Below are positions 1 through 12,249 of a DNA stretch of 64,000 nt, piece by piece. Source of the stretch: Strigamia acuminata (taxonomy: Eukaryota; Arthropoda; Chilopoda; Geophilomorpha; Linotaeniidae). The stretch covers positions 12,382,517 through 12,446,516 of the forward strand of contig OX442318.1 of the NCBI GenBank assembly GCA_949358305.1. The letters run 5' to 3'. Both the position numbers and the translations under genes were made by a program. The notes under the pieces were generated by a model that had not been told where the DNA came from, made no database searches, and saw only the letters and a list, made by a program, of their open reading frames with translations. Numbering within the stretch: position 1 is the stretch's first letter; the number at the start of each line of letters is the position of its first letter.

Positions 1-1366
1 AGGCCCATGGGGTTTAAAATTATTGCTTAAACAAATCAAAAACAAATTTGATTACAACTTAGATTTGAACGCTTGCAATCGACATCACCGCTTTAAATGC
101 TTAATCAAAACAATCGACCGTGATTGGAAGTCCCTAATGATCCCCATTCTACAACACCACCACACTCAAAGTCACTCTTAAATAACACCTACTGGTCAGC
201 TCTCCATTTAAGCAACACATTTCCACCAGTTAATGAAAATTAACACTAACCATTCATTTAAATTGAACACAATACCACTCTACAGTTCTTTTTAACATTA
301 TTGCCCTTTTAATTTCATCATTTTTAATGAATTTTGGGAAAAAAAATTGGAAAACTTATTTCACATCTCCAGGGTACATGCAGTTTAATTTGATACCAAC
401 TTTCATCTTTATTAAAAAATAATAATAATAAAATTGCAATTACAAACAAACAAGTATGTATGTTATTTCTTTTCCAATTATGACACAATTTAAAGATTCT
501 TGAAGATTTTCCCAAATCAAAATAAAAAAAAAAAAAAAAAAAACAATTTCATTTCCACACCATCTATCTCAACTCTCCAAGTCACAGAAAATAAATCCAA
601 AAAAAGAAAAAGAAAAAAAAAAAAAAAAAAAGCAATTAAGCTTCCTCTAAATTTCCAGTCTGAAAAAAATGCAAATTTTCTGGCATAATGAGATAATGGA
701 AGCAAAAGAAGGTCTTTCCCCTTATTTTTTCACACATTTTTTCCCACTTTGCAGCCAATTTCTTTAAAACCACCAAAATTAGTTCATTACTTGAAGTCTA
801 TACCACAAAACTCTTGTTCCCATCTTAGCTTTTTTTTCTCTCCTTATTTAACATTTCCTCCAAAAATGTGCAATAAAAAAGCTTTCACACAAGAACTTAA
901 TTCTTTATTTCCAAAAAAAAAAAAAAAAAAAAAGATCCAAGTAACAAGTGACCTTTAACCCATTTATTTCTTTGACAATCCCAGAAGCCACTTCATTGAG
1001 AAGTGCATCTTTTTCTACTAAGGCCACGAGGTTATCATTGTAGAAAGGAAGAGGGGGTTTTGCTGCATGCAACTTCAAGAGCAGATACCAATCTTGTGTT
1101 GTCTTGGTGCTTACAAGGAACTTGCTCCCTGGTGCCATATAATTTGTCTTGCGTTCGTGTCGTGATGAAAGCAGGGGCCCGGTAATTAATGCTAGCGACA
1201 ATCGTCTCTCAACTCTTTCCTCCCAATTCCCTACTTAGGTTTGTCGCGCTTGTTAAATGGCCCAATTCCGTTTTCGCTTTTATTGATTGCCAAGGATTAA
1301 CCAATAAACTTACAGAATTAATATTTATGGGATGATTGCCGAGCGTTCTAATTCATCGTCCCACAC
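1..1366. other. AT-rich stretch without a recognisable gene
   Basis: Low-complexity AT-rich DNA with A homopolymers at 524-543, 613-631 and 913-933. A minus-strand open frame covers 905-1201 but reads into the A run at one end and has no recognised domain. I see no repeat partner for this stretch elsewhere in the window. Confidence 0.5.
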
Positions 1367-1763
1367 TCTACTCCAAACCGATACAATGTTGTCCAAACTC
1401 CTATTGGTTGGGCCGTCTCGCTGGCGTAGTGGCACAAAAAAGTAGCCCATAACTCCAGAATTGTAATCTAACTAGGCAAAACAACCAATAAAAGACTAAA
1501 CCTTTGTTTACCTGCCAAAAGAAACCAACAAACTATGCTAACATTGATTCATTTATTAATAGGAGAAAATGATTATTTTAGCTAATAAAATAAACATTTT
1601 ATTACCAATTAAATAAAATCCATCATTCTAATCACTTTTTACACTGAAATTCATAGAAAATAAACAGAACTACTTTTCCGGGTAGTAGAGCACAGTTCAC
1701 AGTTAGGCGTAATCTGGCTCAACCAATAGAAGTTTGGACAACGTTGTATCGGTTTGGAGTATA
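1367..1763. mobile_element. TATACTC-family MITE, copy A1
   Basis: A 397-bp non-autonomous element. Its arms (1367-1414 and 1716-1763) are inverted copies matching at about 44 of 48 positions, starting near TATACTCCAAACCG and ending GAGTATA. Inside are blocks shared with other copies: a CACTGGTGTAGTG-like block next to the left arm, a GGCAAAACAACCAATAA block, and AACTACTTTTCC near the right arm. No transposase frame is present. It shares its arm sequence with the copy at 25729-26087. TA at both edges suggests TA or TATA target duplication. Confidence 0.85.
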
Positions 1764-1916
1764 TCAATTTGCTTTTTTTCTTCAAGTTATTTCCGGATCG
1801 ATCGGAGTAACCCACCGCTACCGGTAAAGGCGTCTCGGAAAAAAAGAAAGTCTTTGTTTCCGGAAGAGCTATATTTTCACAGATTAAAGAATATTCTTTA
1901 ATATTCCCCAAAGCCA

Positions 1917-2375
1917 ATTCTTTGACTATTTCATGTTTATGAAGAAATTTAACCAATTCGGTATTTGTTGAAAAAGTAGAATTCGACGTCGATTTGACAT
2001 TGTATTGAAGTAGCATCGATCTACAGCTCTATGTCGATGCTATGTCAAAATCGTGACCAAAATGCGCTAATTCCATGTCAATGCTATATTGTTTCGGCAT
2101 AGTTTCATCCTTATTCTATGTTAAATCTATGTACCAAGATAGACGGTTTGTATAGATTTAACCTAGATTTAACATAGTTTTGTTACTTGGGTGAATTCAA
2201 ATGAAGTGAGTAAACAAAGACACTTTGGCAAATTTTTTTTCAATTTGTGAATCCATTCTTTATGATGTTTAATGAAAATACATGAAATTTTAAAAAGAAA
2301 ATCCCGTTAGGCTTCGATAAAAAAAAAAAATAAAAAAACCTTTTTGTGGTCAAAATTGACCCTAGATTGGGGCGA
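1917..2375. repeat. Dispersed repeat, copy 1 (partner at 19882-20142)
   Basis: Two segments match the second copy: 1917-1975 is nearly identical to 19882-19940, and about 2255-2375 matches about 20045-20142, including TGATGTTTAATGAAAATACA. On the minus strand the first segment is open for about 18 shared codons, so it may be decayed coding sequence of a mobile element. The material between the segments differs; here it contains an inverted repeat around 2113-2180 built on TAGATTTAAC. Confidence 0.6.
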
Positions 2376-3282
2376 GGAGGGATAATCTAGAAACATCGTT
2401 TCTACTCAAAACCAAAGCAAAAACAAACTACTTTATTCTACACTTTTCAAAAAAAGCGACGCCATTGGTCAGTGTGGACAATGACCTATGGCAGTCCTTG
2501 GCATGACAGACGGTCACAATACCCATTGCATAAATCAGAAATAGTATGTGTTCAACGGCAATAGTTTGTAAAATATGATGAAAATGATGAATTGAAAAGA
2601 ACTAAGAACATGGAATTCAACAATCATGGAGATATACATCTTACTAACATCCTTCTTTTGGTATTTGGTATTTCCTGCAGAATGATTAAATTCCATGTTC
2701 TAGTCCTTGAACATTTGAGATACAGTAGTTGATCATATTTCATAAAGCTCCTTTTGCAAAATATTGGACGAAAATAAACACAATATCAGAAGCAAAAAAA
2801 TAATTATTTCAATTTTTATTCAATGCAGACTGTATTCATTAATAAGTCACCTTCTGAATAAATCACAACATGCTCACTAGTCATCTTCAATTTCCCTATT
2901 ACTTATAAATAAGATCAATGTTAACTGAAGGCTTAAATACTGCCAAGTTGAAAACAATCTTTCAGTTCCTGCTCCCAGCAAAAAGCCATTTCTACTACAC
3001 GGATCCACGAGACCAGGAGCTCAGATGTAGTTTTAAAGAGATATTCAAACAGGCCCAGAAAAAAATTCTTTCATTCTTTTTCTACCCGATTTTCACTTCA
3101 CATGGTCTATAAAAATCAAATTCAATTCTGTTTTTACACGATTTCTTTTCATCTAACACGATTAAAAAAAAAATTAAATTTTGAATAAAAACTACGAAGT
3201 AACTGCAATGTTTTATGTATGAATTTCAACATGAGTACACAGAAAATTTTTTATTACATTTTTCTGAAACACATCTACCATG
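2376..3282. other. AT-rich stretch, no gene seen
   Basis: Unique-looking AT-rich DNA. Short open frames (for example 2918-3112, plus) show no domain, no good start context and no splice structure that I can support. Confidence 0.4.
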
Positions 3283-3712
3283 TACTGCCTTGAACAATGG
3301 CCGGGCGCAATTAAGCGCCGGCTCTTGATTAAGCGCCTGGCAACCGCCAGCCGGAAAACCAATAAGCGCCTGCCCCGAATAAACGCCACGCGTGTTTAAA
3401 CACCGGGTTTATCGTAAATTTGTGATGACATTTTACATCTACCGTACACGTACACGTAACGTTCGGTAGAAATGAGCTATTTAACACTCCTTCATTGTTT
3501 CACTGCTGCATTTCTACCATTAATACAGTGGTATGGCTCCAAAAAATTTGAAAAAACGTGCATACAACAACAAATTTTTTATAATTTGTTATTTTCAACT
3601 TTTTTTTCGGATAGACGCCCGGCTTGAATAATCGCCTGGTTTTGAATAAGCGCCTGGCGGGGGAGTCGAAAAAAAATTAAACGCCCGGGCCATTGTTCAA
3701 AATAGTACGGTA
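3283..3712. mobile_element. GCGCC-array MITE, copy K1
   Basis: The left end (TACTGCCTTGAACAATGG) and the right end, read in reverse complement (TACTATTTTGAACAATGG), form imperfect inverted repeats. Both sub-terminal regions are runs of related units of about 15-20 bp with AATAAGCGCC or TTAAGCGCC cores, which makes the ends CpG-rich in an AT-rich setting. The middle is AT-rich and has no open frame. Related copies are at 8566-8742 and 57280-57567. Confidence 0.8.
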
Positions 3713-6700
3713 ATTGGGTGTATGTACAAATTGATTTTCACAAATTGCATAATTAAAATGCCATAAACTCATCAATTGTGTGTCCATCCAATAGCAATTG
3801 AGTCATGATTGCAAACACAGCACAAGATGAATGTGTTAACATAACAGTCAAGTGGAAACTGAAATGTCTTTGACACATTTGACAGTAGACTGAAAGGATT
3901 TTCAACACATAATCCAAACATGATTCACAGTTGACAACATGTTTGAGTTTGCATATATTTTTCAAATTCTTTTCTATTTTCACTGGATATTTATTTCAAG
4001 AATGCCAATTCACTTTGTAAATGCTGCTATCATGCCAATAATTGAAGAGTAATGGAAGGTGCATTTGAATTCATCTAGCATTCCATTTATGTGCAATTTT
4101 TTTTCTCTCTCTTTCTTTTCAAATTTTGTGCATGGGTGTGTGTGTGTGTGTGTAGCTTGGAATTTCTCCTTCACTTTGAGCAAACATTAAATTACGTTAG
4201 GCGAGAGGAATTTGCACAGTTTTGGAAATCGATGATGATAACCTGTATTTGCCATGCAACCGTCTCAGGAGGAAACCCATTTAACTGTAATTTTCCATCA
4301 GGCTCCTATTTTAAAGAGACCAGACTGACAAATTACAAGCCGATATTGGAAAAATTAATGATTTATTCCAATCCCTCGCTCTATTTTTTTTTTTTTATTT
4401 AAAATCAAAATGGATTTGATTTATGTTTTATCAAGACATATCGCAAAAGAGTTTCTATTTCCAAAAGAATTGTGCAATAAAAATAGAAAATTCTTCAAAC
4501 TTTGCGAATATATTTATCAAAGTAGTGCAATACTTCTATTTGTTTATTTACGGGCAACACCCGTTTTACGCTATCATTTCGTTCCGGCTAAAAAAGATTT
4601 TTTTGAAATATTTTTTTTGCGCTTCATCTGGAATCAAACCAATTTTCCTATAAGTGTATTATGGCATTAAAAATCATACAAAAATAATAAATTATTAATT
4701 TTTGTAAAAAAAAAATTTGGCAGTAATTTTGTAAAAAAAAAATGGGGGTGACATAAGTATAGAATATTTTAGGTTTGATGCAAAAATACGGATAAAATAA
4801 ACATCATGTAACATGCCTTTGTCTGATTGGTTAATCAGTGATTACGTCATCAATTTTCTGCCATTTTTAAATTGTATAACTCGTGATTTTGATATAATCC
4901 CTCGAATTGTATAACTCGCGATTTTTTTATTTTGATACAATCCCTTGTGCAAAACTTGTCAATCCCTTGTGCAAAACTTGTAACCATTGTAGAAATTGCT
5001 GACATATGGCAATTAAAGGCACGGGGGCTCTCCAAAAAGCAAATTGATAGAAGATTAAGAAGAAATTAATCAATTATATCAAAAGTCCTAACAAAAAGAT
5101 GAAAAACAAATATGGAAGCAAGACGGGGAAAATAATTGTTTTAATAGCAAATATAATACGCAATGTTAGTACTCCAAAATAATAGGCCACCACTTTCTCA
5201 TTGAAAAGCAAAGATTATATAAGATTAATAGAGCACATTGGGACAAAAATACCGGTCTGCTACGTTAAATCGTTTGAGAATTGTTCTACCACACCATTCT
5301 ACATTCTATTACTTGGCAACCTCACTCGAAAATAAACAGTCGACATTCTAAATTCACTGAAATAGCTGTTCCCTTATTTAGGTCTCAAATACAGACTGAG
5401 CTTATCGGAATTCGATACAAATCACGTGAGTTTTAGATGCTAAGATTTGCATACCTTCTTTGATGATGTCTCCACCCTCAGAGACATCACAGAGCGGCTC
5501 AATAACTTTTCAAAGATTAAGTTCGAAGTTTAAAATGGATTTCCTTTCAACTGGAATAACTTGGAAAATTTGGCATGATTGGGCAGACCAACGTGCAAAG
5601 TGAAAGTGTTGCAAATCCAAGTTAAAAATTTCAGAGATTCTGCACCACCATCTTTCTCTGCTGAACAGTTGACAAGATATTGTTTTTTTAATATCACACA
5701 CTCGAAGTTTAAAAATATATATTTATATATATTTATTATAATTTTGAATTTTGAATGCATTTTCTTTGTTTCCATTTTGGATTATAATTTTAAATATATA
5801 TTTTTCAATGTTATTTTTTATTTCTGCACTTTCAATCAATATTTCTGAATTATTAATAATATTGAAGTGCTTTTCTTTGACAGTATTGCATCTACATACA
5901 AAAATTACAAAAATAGATATTTGTATTTTCTTTTTTTTTTCTTCTTTCAGTTTACAATTTCCATTAGCATTTATTAATTCTACATTAATTTTAAAAATTA
6001 AAAACCTAATTTCAATACAAATGTATCAATTTAAATTTTTATTTGAATCCCCATACCGACAAAAAAACTATTTTTAAATAATATATAAATCCTAATTTAA
6101 ACTCCTCTTTGCATAAAATGTTAATGACAACTGTAAAATGTCCCCAGTGTAATTTAGAAACAAATCTATGTACATTTTCAATTTGTACAAAAAATAAAAA
6201 AAAAAAGCCCACACAAGTTCCACTTTAAGAAAAACAAGAAAACTTTAAAATCATCCCCCATAACAATAACATCACAATTACTTAAAACCAATAAAATTTC
6301 AATAAAAAAGCAAAAGCAGTCTTCCTACCTTTAAGGAATAAATAAGGGCTCAACTTCCCTGCACTGCTCCTAGGCAAAACCGTGCACAAGATCAACAAAG
6401 TTTTGATCCGGCTTTGCCAAGTTGGATCATCATCCAACCTCATTTTGATGTTCTTGCACAATCATTTTATATTGCCTCACTTCCCTGCACATTTGTGGTT
6501 GTAACAATTCTTACGACTTCCGTTTTCGTAGAGCTTATTTCTATTTCATACACCGCCAACCGAAATACACCACTGCGGTACATTTTAATACATTAGAGCA
6601 ATCGTGATATCTAAGTGCCTTTTCAAAACTGACAGAACAAAAGAGCAAATGACAACAAATTAAATTCATTTCAGTGTTTATTCATGTGCTGTGCACCCAA

Positions 6701-6987
6701 AAAGCTAAAAAATCAATCTATAAAATCAATCATTCTCTTTTGTAATAAAAACAAAATGGTCATCTCATATTTTAACTTCGGTACTGATTGATTGTTTCGT
6801 AAGGTAATGGGAAGTAATAGTATTGCCAGAAAAAAGAATAATGCTGATATGGCAATTGGCGCTATTTTACTTAAAATTCTTGTTGCCAATTAGCAACAAT
6901 GTGTGGCATCATGGCGATTAACGTCCACCATACCTTTTGAATTGACGTATATGAACAGCAAGTCAAAGCCGTCCCAGGTAAAAAAAA
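3713..6987. other. AT-rich stretch with microsatellite and a repeat fragment
   Basis: Contains a (GT)n microsatellite at about 4135-4153 and, at about 5226-5300, a fragment with ATTGGGACAAAAATACCGG that recurs at 29325-29375 and 30890-30945; it looks like the end of a hAT-type element. No supportable gene; the open frames here are AT-rich and low in complexity. Confidence 0.45.
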
Positions 6988-7190
6988 ATCTGCAGAATTC
7001 TGCAGAAAATTTGTCTGCCGAAAAAATTCTGCAGAAAATCTTTTTTCTCTGCAGAATTCTGCAGAAAATTGCCAGTCGAAAATATTCTGTAGAAAAGGTT
7101 AACATTTTTCTGCAGAATTCTGCAGAATTTGGTAATTTTTTCTGCAGAATGTTTTTCTGCAGAGCATGCAGAATTCTGCAGAACCTTTTT
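6988..7190. repeat. Array of compound palindromes (PstI-EcoRI-PstI motif)
   Basis: The perfect 18-bp palindrome TCTGCAGAATTCTGCAGA occurs at 6989-7006, 7048-7065 and 7109-7126. Partial versions (TTCTGCAGAA, TCTGCCGA, TTCTGTAGAA) lie between and after it up to about 7185. Spacers are A/T-rich and irregular, so this is a cluster of palindromes rather than a fixed-period satellite. Confidence 0.9.
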
Positions 7191-7466
7191 CTCCTGAGTT
7201 AAGTCATCAGTATTTATTGCCTATTAATATAATTAAAGTTTTGCGTTATATCTTAGCAAAATATCCAATTTTTTGGCACATGAACACACAAAAGTCTAAC
7301 TGACTATTTTATTTGCATTAAACTGTAGGTGGTGCTGAGAACAGTCAGCAAGTCTAGTTAGTCTAACCAGAATCAGCTAGATTCCACAGATTATTCAGAT
7401 TCTTGCCAGTTGCTGCTGATTCCTTCAGATTCCAAGACTTGAGTCAATGGAATCAATACGTCTAAG

Positions 7467-7592
7467 GATTCCAGAGAAATCCTTAAAGATTCCAGAGAAA
7501 TCCTTAAAGATTCCAGAGAAATCCTTAAAGATTCCAGAGAAATCCTTAAAGATTCCAGAGAAATCCTTAAAGATTCCAGAGAAATCCCTAGA
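7467..7592. repeat. 21-bp tandem repeat, about six copies
   Basis: Period 21 bp with core GATTCCAGAGAAATCCTTAA; the CCAGAGAAATCC core recurs at about 7470, 7491, 7512, 7533, 7554 and 7575. Each unit contains an inverted GGATT/AATCC pair. Because 21 is a multiple of three, both strands stay open across the array, giving repeat peptides that are by-products of the satellite. GATTCC-containing sequence upstream (about 7378-7445) looks like decayed units. Confidence 0.92.
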
Positions 7593-8439
7593 TTCCACAA
7601 GATTTTCAACTGGAATCTTACAGCGTGTACGAAATTCTTTGTAATCACTAACACATCCTGTTTCTAACTAACTTTTATAATATAACTTAAAAACTCAAAA
7701 GTGCTAGCCTGCAAATACACAAATTTATAAAATTCTTTATGAATATATACTACAATAAAAAGTTATTATAACTTGATTTTTTATAACCCATAAGTACCCT
7801 TTCGCACACTATCTAATGCGTGCACGATTGAATTGCACAATTACAGAATCAATGCACTACCGTAATAAACCATTGAAAAGTTATGATGTAATGCAGTTTG
7901 GCTCCGCCCACAATAAGAAAACTACAAATTAACAATATTATAATGTTATTTTGTAATAGCATAATTCGGTGGCTGCCTGTACCGACAACAAAAAATCCAA
8001 ACGTAAACCCAAATTGTGACCACAGCAAGTCCCCTCACAGACATCCAAAAAAAAAAAAAGAAGCCAGGCTTTTTCTTTTACCATTCATTGCCTCAATAAT
8101 AAACCTTTTTGTCTGCAGAAGCAGAACCATCAATATATTCCCAACCAAATCCCCTTTCCTGATTACAAATCCAACCAATACATTCCTCCATCTGCACCAC
8201 TATTTGTCAACACACACACAGCACACATGCATTTCTTTTCTTTTTTTCCTCCTCTCACAAAGATACAAGTTTACATTTATCCAAGCTCAATGTCCCCTAT
8301 AATAAGATCAATGGGTTTCTTCACTTTGCCTTTATACCTGACACTTGCAATGTGTCATAAGCCCCCAGTCTTCAGCTAATGCATAACACATGAGGCAAGA
8401 GCTATCCTTGTTCCTCGCACACTCCTATTGCTCCCCAAG
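7593..8439. other. Stretch without a recognisable gene
   Basis: AT-rich DNA with A runs near 8046-8060. I see no repeat partner, domain or RNA gene. Confidence 0.4.
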
Positions 8440-8856
8440 TACAGTCGTGTTCAAAAAAACTGGCAATTGTACTTGTGAGTAACTTCGTGTTCTGCCACTA
8501 GGTGAAACACCAGACATCAACAGGTGATAATACAAACAAGGTTATACAAGGCTATACAAGTACCGTACCGCCCCGTTTAATAGCCCAAGCATTTAATTTT
8601 TTTTGAGCCGCCCACCCCCGGCGCTAATTTGAAACTCGGCGTTTATATGGACCGGGCGCGTATATAATTTTGGGTTGCTAACCGCCAGGCGCTAAAACGG
8701 GGCCGGCGCCTTAATGAACCCGGGCTATTAAACGAGGCGGTATGATATTATCACTTGTTGATGTCTGGTGTTTCACCTAGTGGCAAAACACGAAATTACT
8801 CACAAGTTCAATTGCCAGCATAGAGTGAGGGTCCAGTTTTTTTGAACACGACTGTA
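8440..8856. mobile_element. Tc1/mariner-type MITE with long inverted repeats, interrupted by a second MITE
   Basis: Ends TACAGTCGTGTTC... and ...GAACACGACTGTA are inverted repeats of about 90-110 bp (8440-8530 and 8750-8856), broken only by about 18 bp present on the right and absent on the left. The TA at both tips and the CAGTCGTGTTC start are typical of Tc1/mariner-derived MITEs. Its centre is occupied by a separate GCGCC-array MITE at 8566-8742. No transposase frame. Confidence 0.85.
8566..8742. mobile_element. GCGCC-array MITE, copy K2, nested
   Basis: Ends TACCGCCCCGTTTAATAGCC and, in reverse complement, TACCGCCTCGTTTAATAGCC. The interior consists of GC-rich units such as GGCGCTAATT, GGCGTTTATA, GGCGCTAAAA and GGCGCCTTAA. 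It sits inside the Tc1-type MITE at 8440-8856 and so inserted later than that element. Confidence 0.85.
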
Positions 8857-10289
8857 CCTGTCGCATCAGTTTGTGTGCACATAGGCCTACCGCTTTACTT
8901 TTTCATGCCGCTTAATACCCTAAGTCTCTCACCTTCTTAAAAATTAACTTTAATATCCCAAAATGCAACATTATCCATGCGAAACTTGCATTTTTACCCC
9001 ATCAGTAATGATGCATGTGACCATTCTGGCCAGTAAATCCATATTTACTGTGTGTATTAAGGGGAAGTTATTTTCCTTTCTTTCTCTCGCTGCTTTTTGA
9101 TGAACTCTGTTGACCTCATCGACCGTGTAAGAGAAGTGCAGGGTCGTAAGGGTAGCTTCTTGGTGAAAAACTGCAAGAGGGCTCCCAATAGACACGCATC
9201 TCTTCTCCTCACTGTCGCCACCTTTTGCAACCTCCATAAATGAGCCCTGCTTCCCTTGCCATCCCCTGCAGTGCCCTTTTTTCAATTTTGTCATGAGTCA
9301 AGAAGCCCCTTTTAACTCATCCCCCTCCATTTTTATTTTTATCCTCATCTCATCTTTGCTGATGTGGCAGAAGCTAAAAAATTTCTTTCTTTATTATTGA
9401 ATACAAAAAATTCAATTTCTTTTTCTTCTCCCTGCTTCCATAATTAATTGGCAATTTGCAAAGTGATAAAAGGGCTGATTTCTCCAATGCTCAAACTTTA
9501 TTTCAATTGATAAATTCAAGAAAGGGGAAATGCTTTTCTTGTCTGCTGTGAAAAATCCATTAACACATTTTTGTCCATTCCTGCCAAACAATAACAAGAG
9601 GAAAAAAATCTTCTTCCTTCATTTTTATTTTTCATTTTCCGCTTCTCCGCTTCTTTTTCCATTTAGTCTATTTTTCTATTTTATTTTTAATTTTGGATTT
9701 TCCTTCAGCCCATTTTTTTCTTCTTCTGTTGAGACCGCTATGTCCCTCCTCCGTCCATTAAACCCAACATATTCTTAAAGTGTTGGTGCTTGTGGGAGTA
9801 AACATTCAATCGACTGCACCTTAAGGTGTTGTACCAGAAATCAGCACCCGGTCTACAAACATTCAGTTTACAAGCGGTTGCTCTTCATTATGACTATGCA
9901 TCAGCACATACGGTATGCAGTCTACCATAAGGTGCATTTCCATTTGCGATTTTTTTTTTTACCAATTTTTAGAAATTGCTAAACAAGAATTGCACACCTA
10001 CTCATTTTCAATTAAGCGCCTGATTTTCTGTCTGAGAAACTGAATCGCGCAAGACCGCAATTCTAGTTCTTAGATGGATTTCCGAAATCATGATTTTTTT
10101 TATTTTCAGAAATCAAAAAAATCGGATTTCAACTTTGAACAACCTTAAAATTTCCCAAAATCTAACTGCTGCACATGCGCAATGTGAACCGTTGAATCAA
10201 CTTCCTGTTTGCAATGCGGGACATTTAAACACAGTCGGCCGTGTTCGAGAGCTGAAACACGGCCAAAATATCACAATTTTGTCATGCGG
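8857..10289. other. Stretch with one possible coding frame
   Basis: No repeat partner is evident. A minus-strand frame opening with ATG at 9294 and ending at 8971 (107 codons) has balanced composition but no domain I know. The bases before its ATG do not make a strong start. An internal CTGCAG near 9267-9272 could be a splice acceptor. I do not call it a gene. Confidence 0.35.
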
Positions 10290-10292
10290 GAC

Positions 10293-10662
10293 ATTTCCGA
10301 TTGGCTGAGCCTTTTCACTTGTGTAGTGATATCAAAAATAGATCAAAACAATGGTTGCCATTTTGATTGCTTTCCAGACAAAACAACCAATATAAAAATT
10401 TGAAAATTGTTTTGTTCCCTGGAAGAAGCAAGCAATAAACTTAATAAACAAAAATGTTGAAATAAACCAACATAAATCTTTATTTTATGACTTCAAGATA
10501 CATTTTCTTAGAAAATACAAACAACATTCCATCATTTCAATTATTAAAATCATCAAACAAATTTAAAGCCACTCTGAACTATTTTTCCTGGTGGCAGCAC
10601 ACAGTGAGTTATGAGGCTCAGCAAATCGGAAATAGGCCCAAGTTACACATGGACAGAGTATA
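10293..10662. mobile_element. TATACTC-family MITE, copy H, left end eroded
   Basis: The right arm ends GACAGAGTATA (10615-10662). Its inner 19 bp match the inverted sequence ATTTCCGATTGGCTGAGCC at 10293-10311, but the outer left arm is missing or replaced. The internal blocks of the family are present: CACTTGTGTAGTGATATC after the left arm and AACTATTTTTCCTGGTGGCAG before the right one. A duplicated ATGCGGGACATTT lies just outside on the left (about 10215 and 10284). Confidence 0.6.
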
Positions 10663-11308
10663 CAGTGCAGGTGCTTCTATTATTTCAAACCATAACTGGA
10701 TTGTAATGTATAATTAACACGAAAATGTTTTCCAAAATTTTAATTTAATTAATCAATTAATTAACAATCAAATAGATATCAAAACTAAATTGTAGAAATA
10801 AAATATTGAAATATTTTTATCAGTGCGACAAAACCTATCAGTCTTCTAAATTGCATACATCAAGTCGATAAAGTTGTAATGAATTTGGCTTCATTTGCAA
10901 CGTGTCATCCAGAAGGCTTTCCACACCCGATGCTGATTTCCAACAATTCAAATGCAATGTTTTACAAATTCCCCACAACACATTTACACCACCAGAGACC
11001 AGACACTGCACCCTGCTCACATCTTTTCGAGCCAATCTTCTTGTCAGTGCAATGGTGCAACATGGAACAAGACAACAATTTCATCTCTAGTAATAAGTGT
11101 GCACACTGTCAAACCACATACTGCTTATTGAACATTCTGCTCAACAACAAAAGAAGAAAAAAAATCACTTTCAACTGACCGGAAATAGTTTCCATCCACT
11201 ATCCCTCAATTCTTATCCAATCCAACAACTTTTTGTATTTATATGTAAAAACGGGATATTGAATTTCCCTTTTTTACACAACATATACACGATTTGTTGG
11301 TAAATTCC

Positions 11309-11339
<31 letters not shown>

Positions 11340-12077
11340 AAGAAGAAGATGAGATGAAAGTGACAGCTTGACACAGCGAAATAAGAAAGCCACGCATTCA
11401 ATTTTGCAGGCCGCCCATTACAGTCAGTTTCAATCAGGCCAGATTCGGCCAAACTTTGTCCTCGCCGAGGTTGCAATATAATTTAAAACCACTTAAGACT
11501 TAACTTGTTATCGCACGAAGGCTAGCGCTTCTTTTCCTTCTTATTCGACTCTTAGGCGCGGGTAAGAGGGATCGGTTCGCTAGTGGACTTTGGCTTTTAA
11601 TTCATTAGTTGTCGGCTCTTTGGTCACGTTGCAACGTGTAATGGACGTTAAAGAAATTGGGAGTGCGCGAGTGAAAGGTAGAGGTATCAATCTCGAGTAA
11701 TTTAATTTTCAGCCCGCGAGGATGAGAGTGTTGGTTGTCAGCAGTCTACCGTAGTGGCTTCAAAGTTCACTTTCGAATAGATCATTCAATTAACATGGGA
11801 GTAGGCTGAAACTGACTTGCTAAATGACGCGCAATAAGGTTATTTTAACTCCCACTGCAGACTGCACTGCGCACCAACTTGAATTAGCATTGCAGATGAA
11901 TAAAGTCAACTCTTCGCTAAGAAAAGTTTGCACCAACTTCACCAAGATCCTAGAACATCGAGTGCGTATATTCGTGATGTACACTATGGTACATAGCACT
12001 AAACAAATAAAAACAAAGGCCTCTCAATCTCTCGATGTGTGCATATTGTTGCCTATATTTTGAGAGTCACCTGGATC
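10663..12077. other. Stretch without a recognisable gene
   Basis: Contains an A run at about 11310-11337. From about 11350 to 11820 the base composition is more balanced and the sequence has no partner elsewhere in the window, but no frame, splice pattern or RNA fold stands out. Confidence 0.4.
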
Positions 12078-12249
12078 CAGAGATCGGCATTGGCGTAAAA
12101 TCCTTACCCGTTACCCGTCCGTTACCCGTCTCCAAAAAAAATTCTCTATCCTACCTGTACCCGTTCCTGAACGCGATCACGTGTGCCAGAGATGTGCATT
12201 GGCGTAAAAACCGTACCCGTTACCCGCCCGTACCCAATGCAGATCTCTG
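12078..12249. mobile_element. hAT-type MITE with perfect 8-bp target duplication
   Basis: A 172-bp element with ends CAGAGATCGGCATTGG and, in reverse complement, CAGAGATCTGCATTGG. It is flanked on both sides by the 8-bp direct repeat CCTGGATC (12070-12077 and 12250-12257), the duplication length typical of hAT transposases. Inside are degenerate TACCCGTTACCCG units and an internal second copy of the CAGAGATGTGCATTGG terminus at about 12188, so it may be a partly duplicated element. No coding capacity. Confidence 0.92.

Noticed and set aside
905-1201. 98-codon minus-strand frame
   Set aside because: Partly protein-like, but it runs into a poly-T translated as Phe, has weak start context and no recognisable domain.
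6988-7190. CRISPR-like spacing of palindromes
   Set aside because: Irregular spacing, no unique equal-length spacers and eukaryotic context.
7391-7654. Long repeat-peptide frames on both strands (KSLKIPE / RISLESL type)
   Set aside because: They come from a 21-bp satellite whose period is a multiple of three; no start, domain or flanking gene structure.
8971-9294. 107-codon minus-strand frame
   Set aside because: Balanced composition but weak start context, no domain, no splice partner; left as unsupported.
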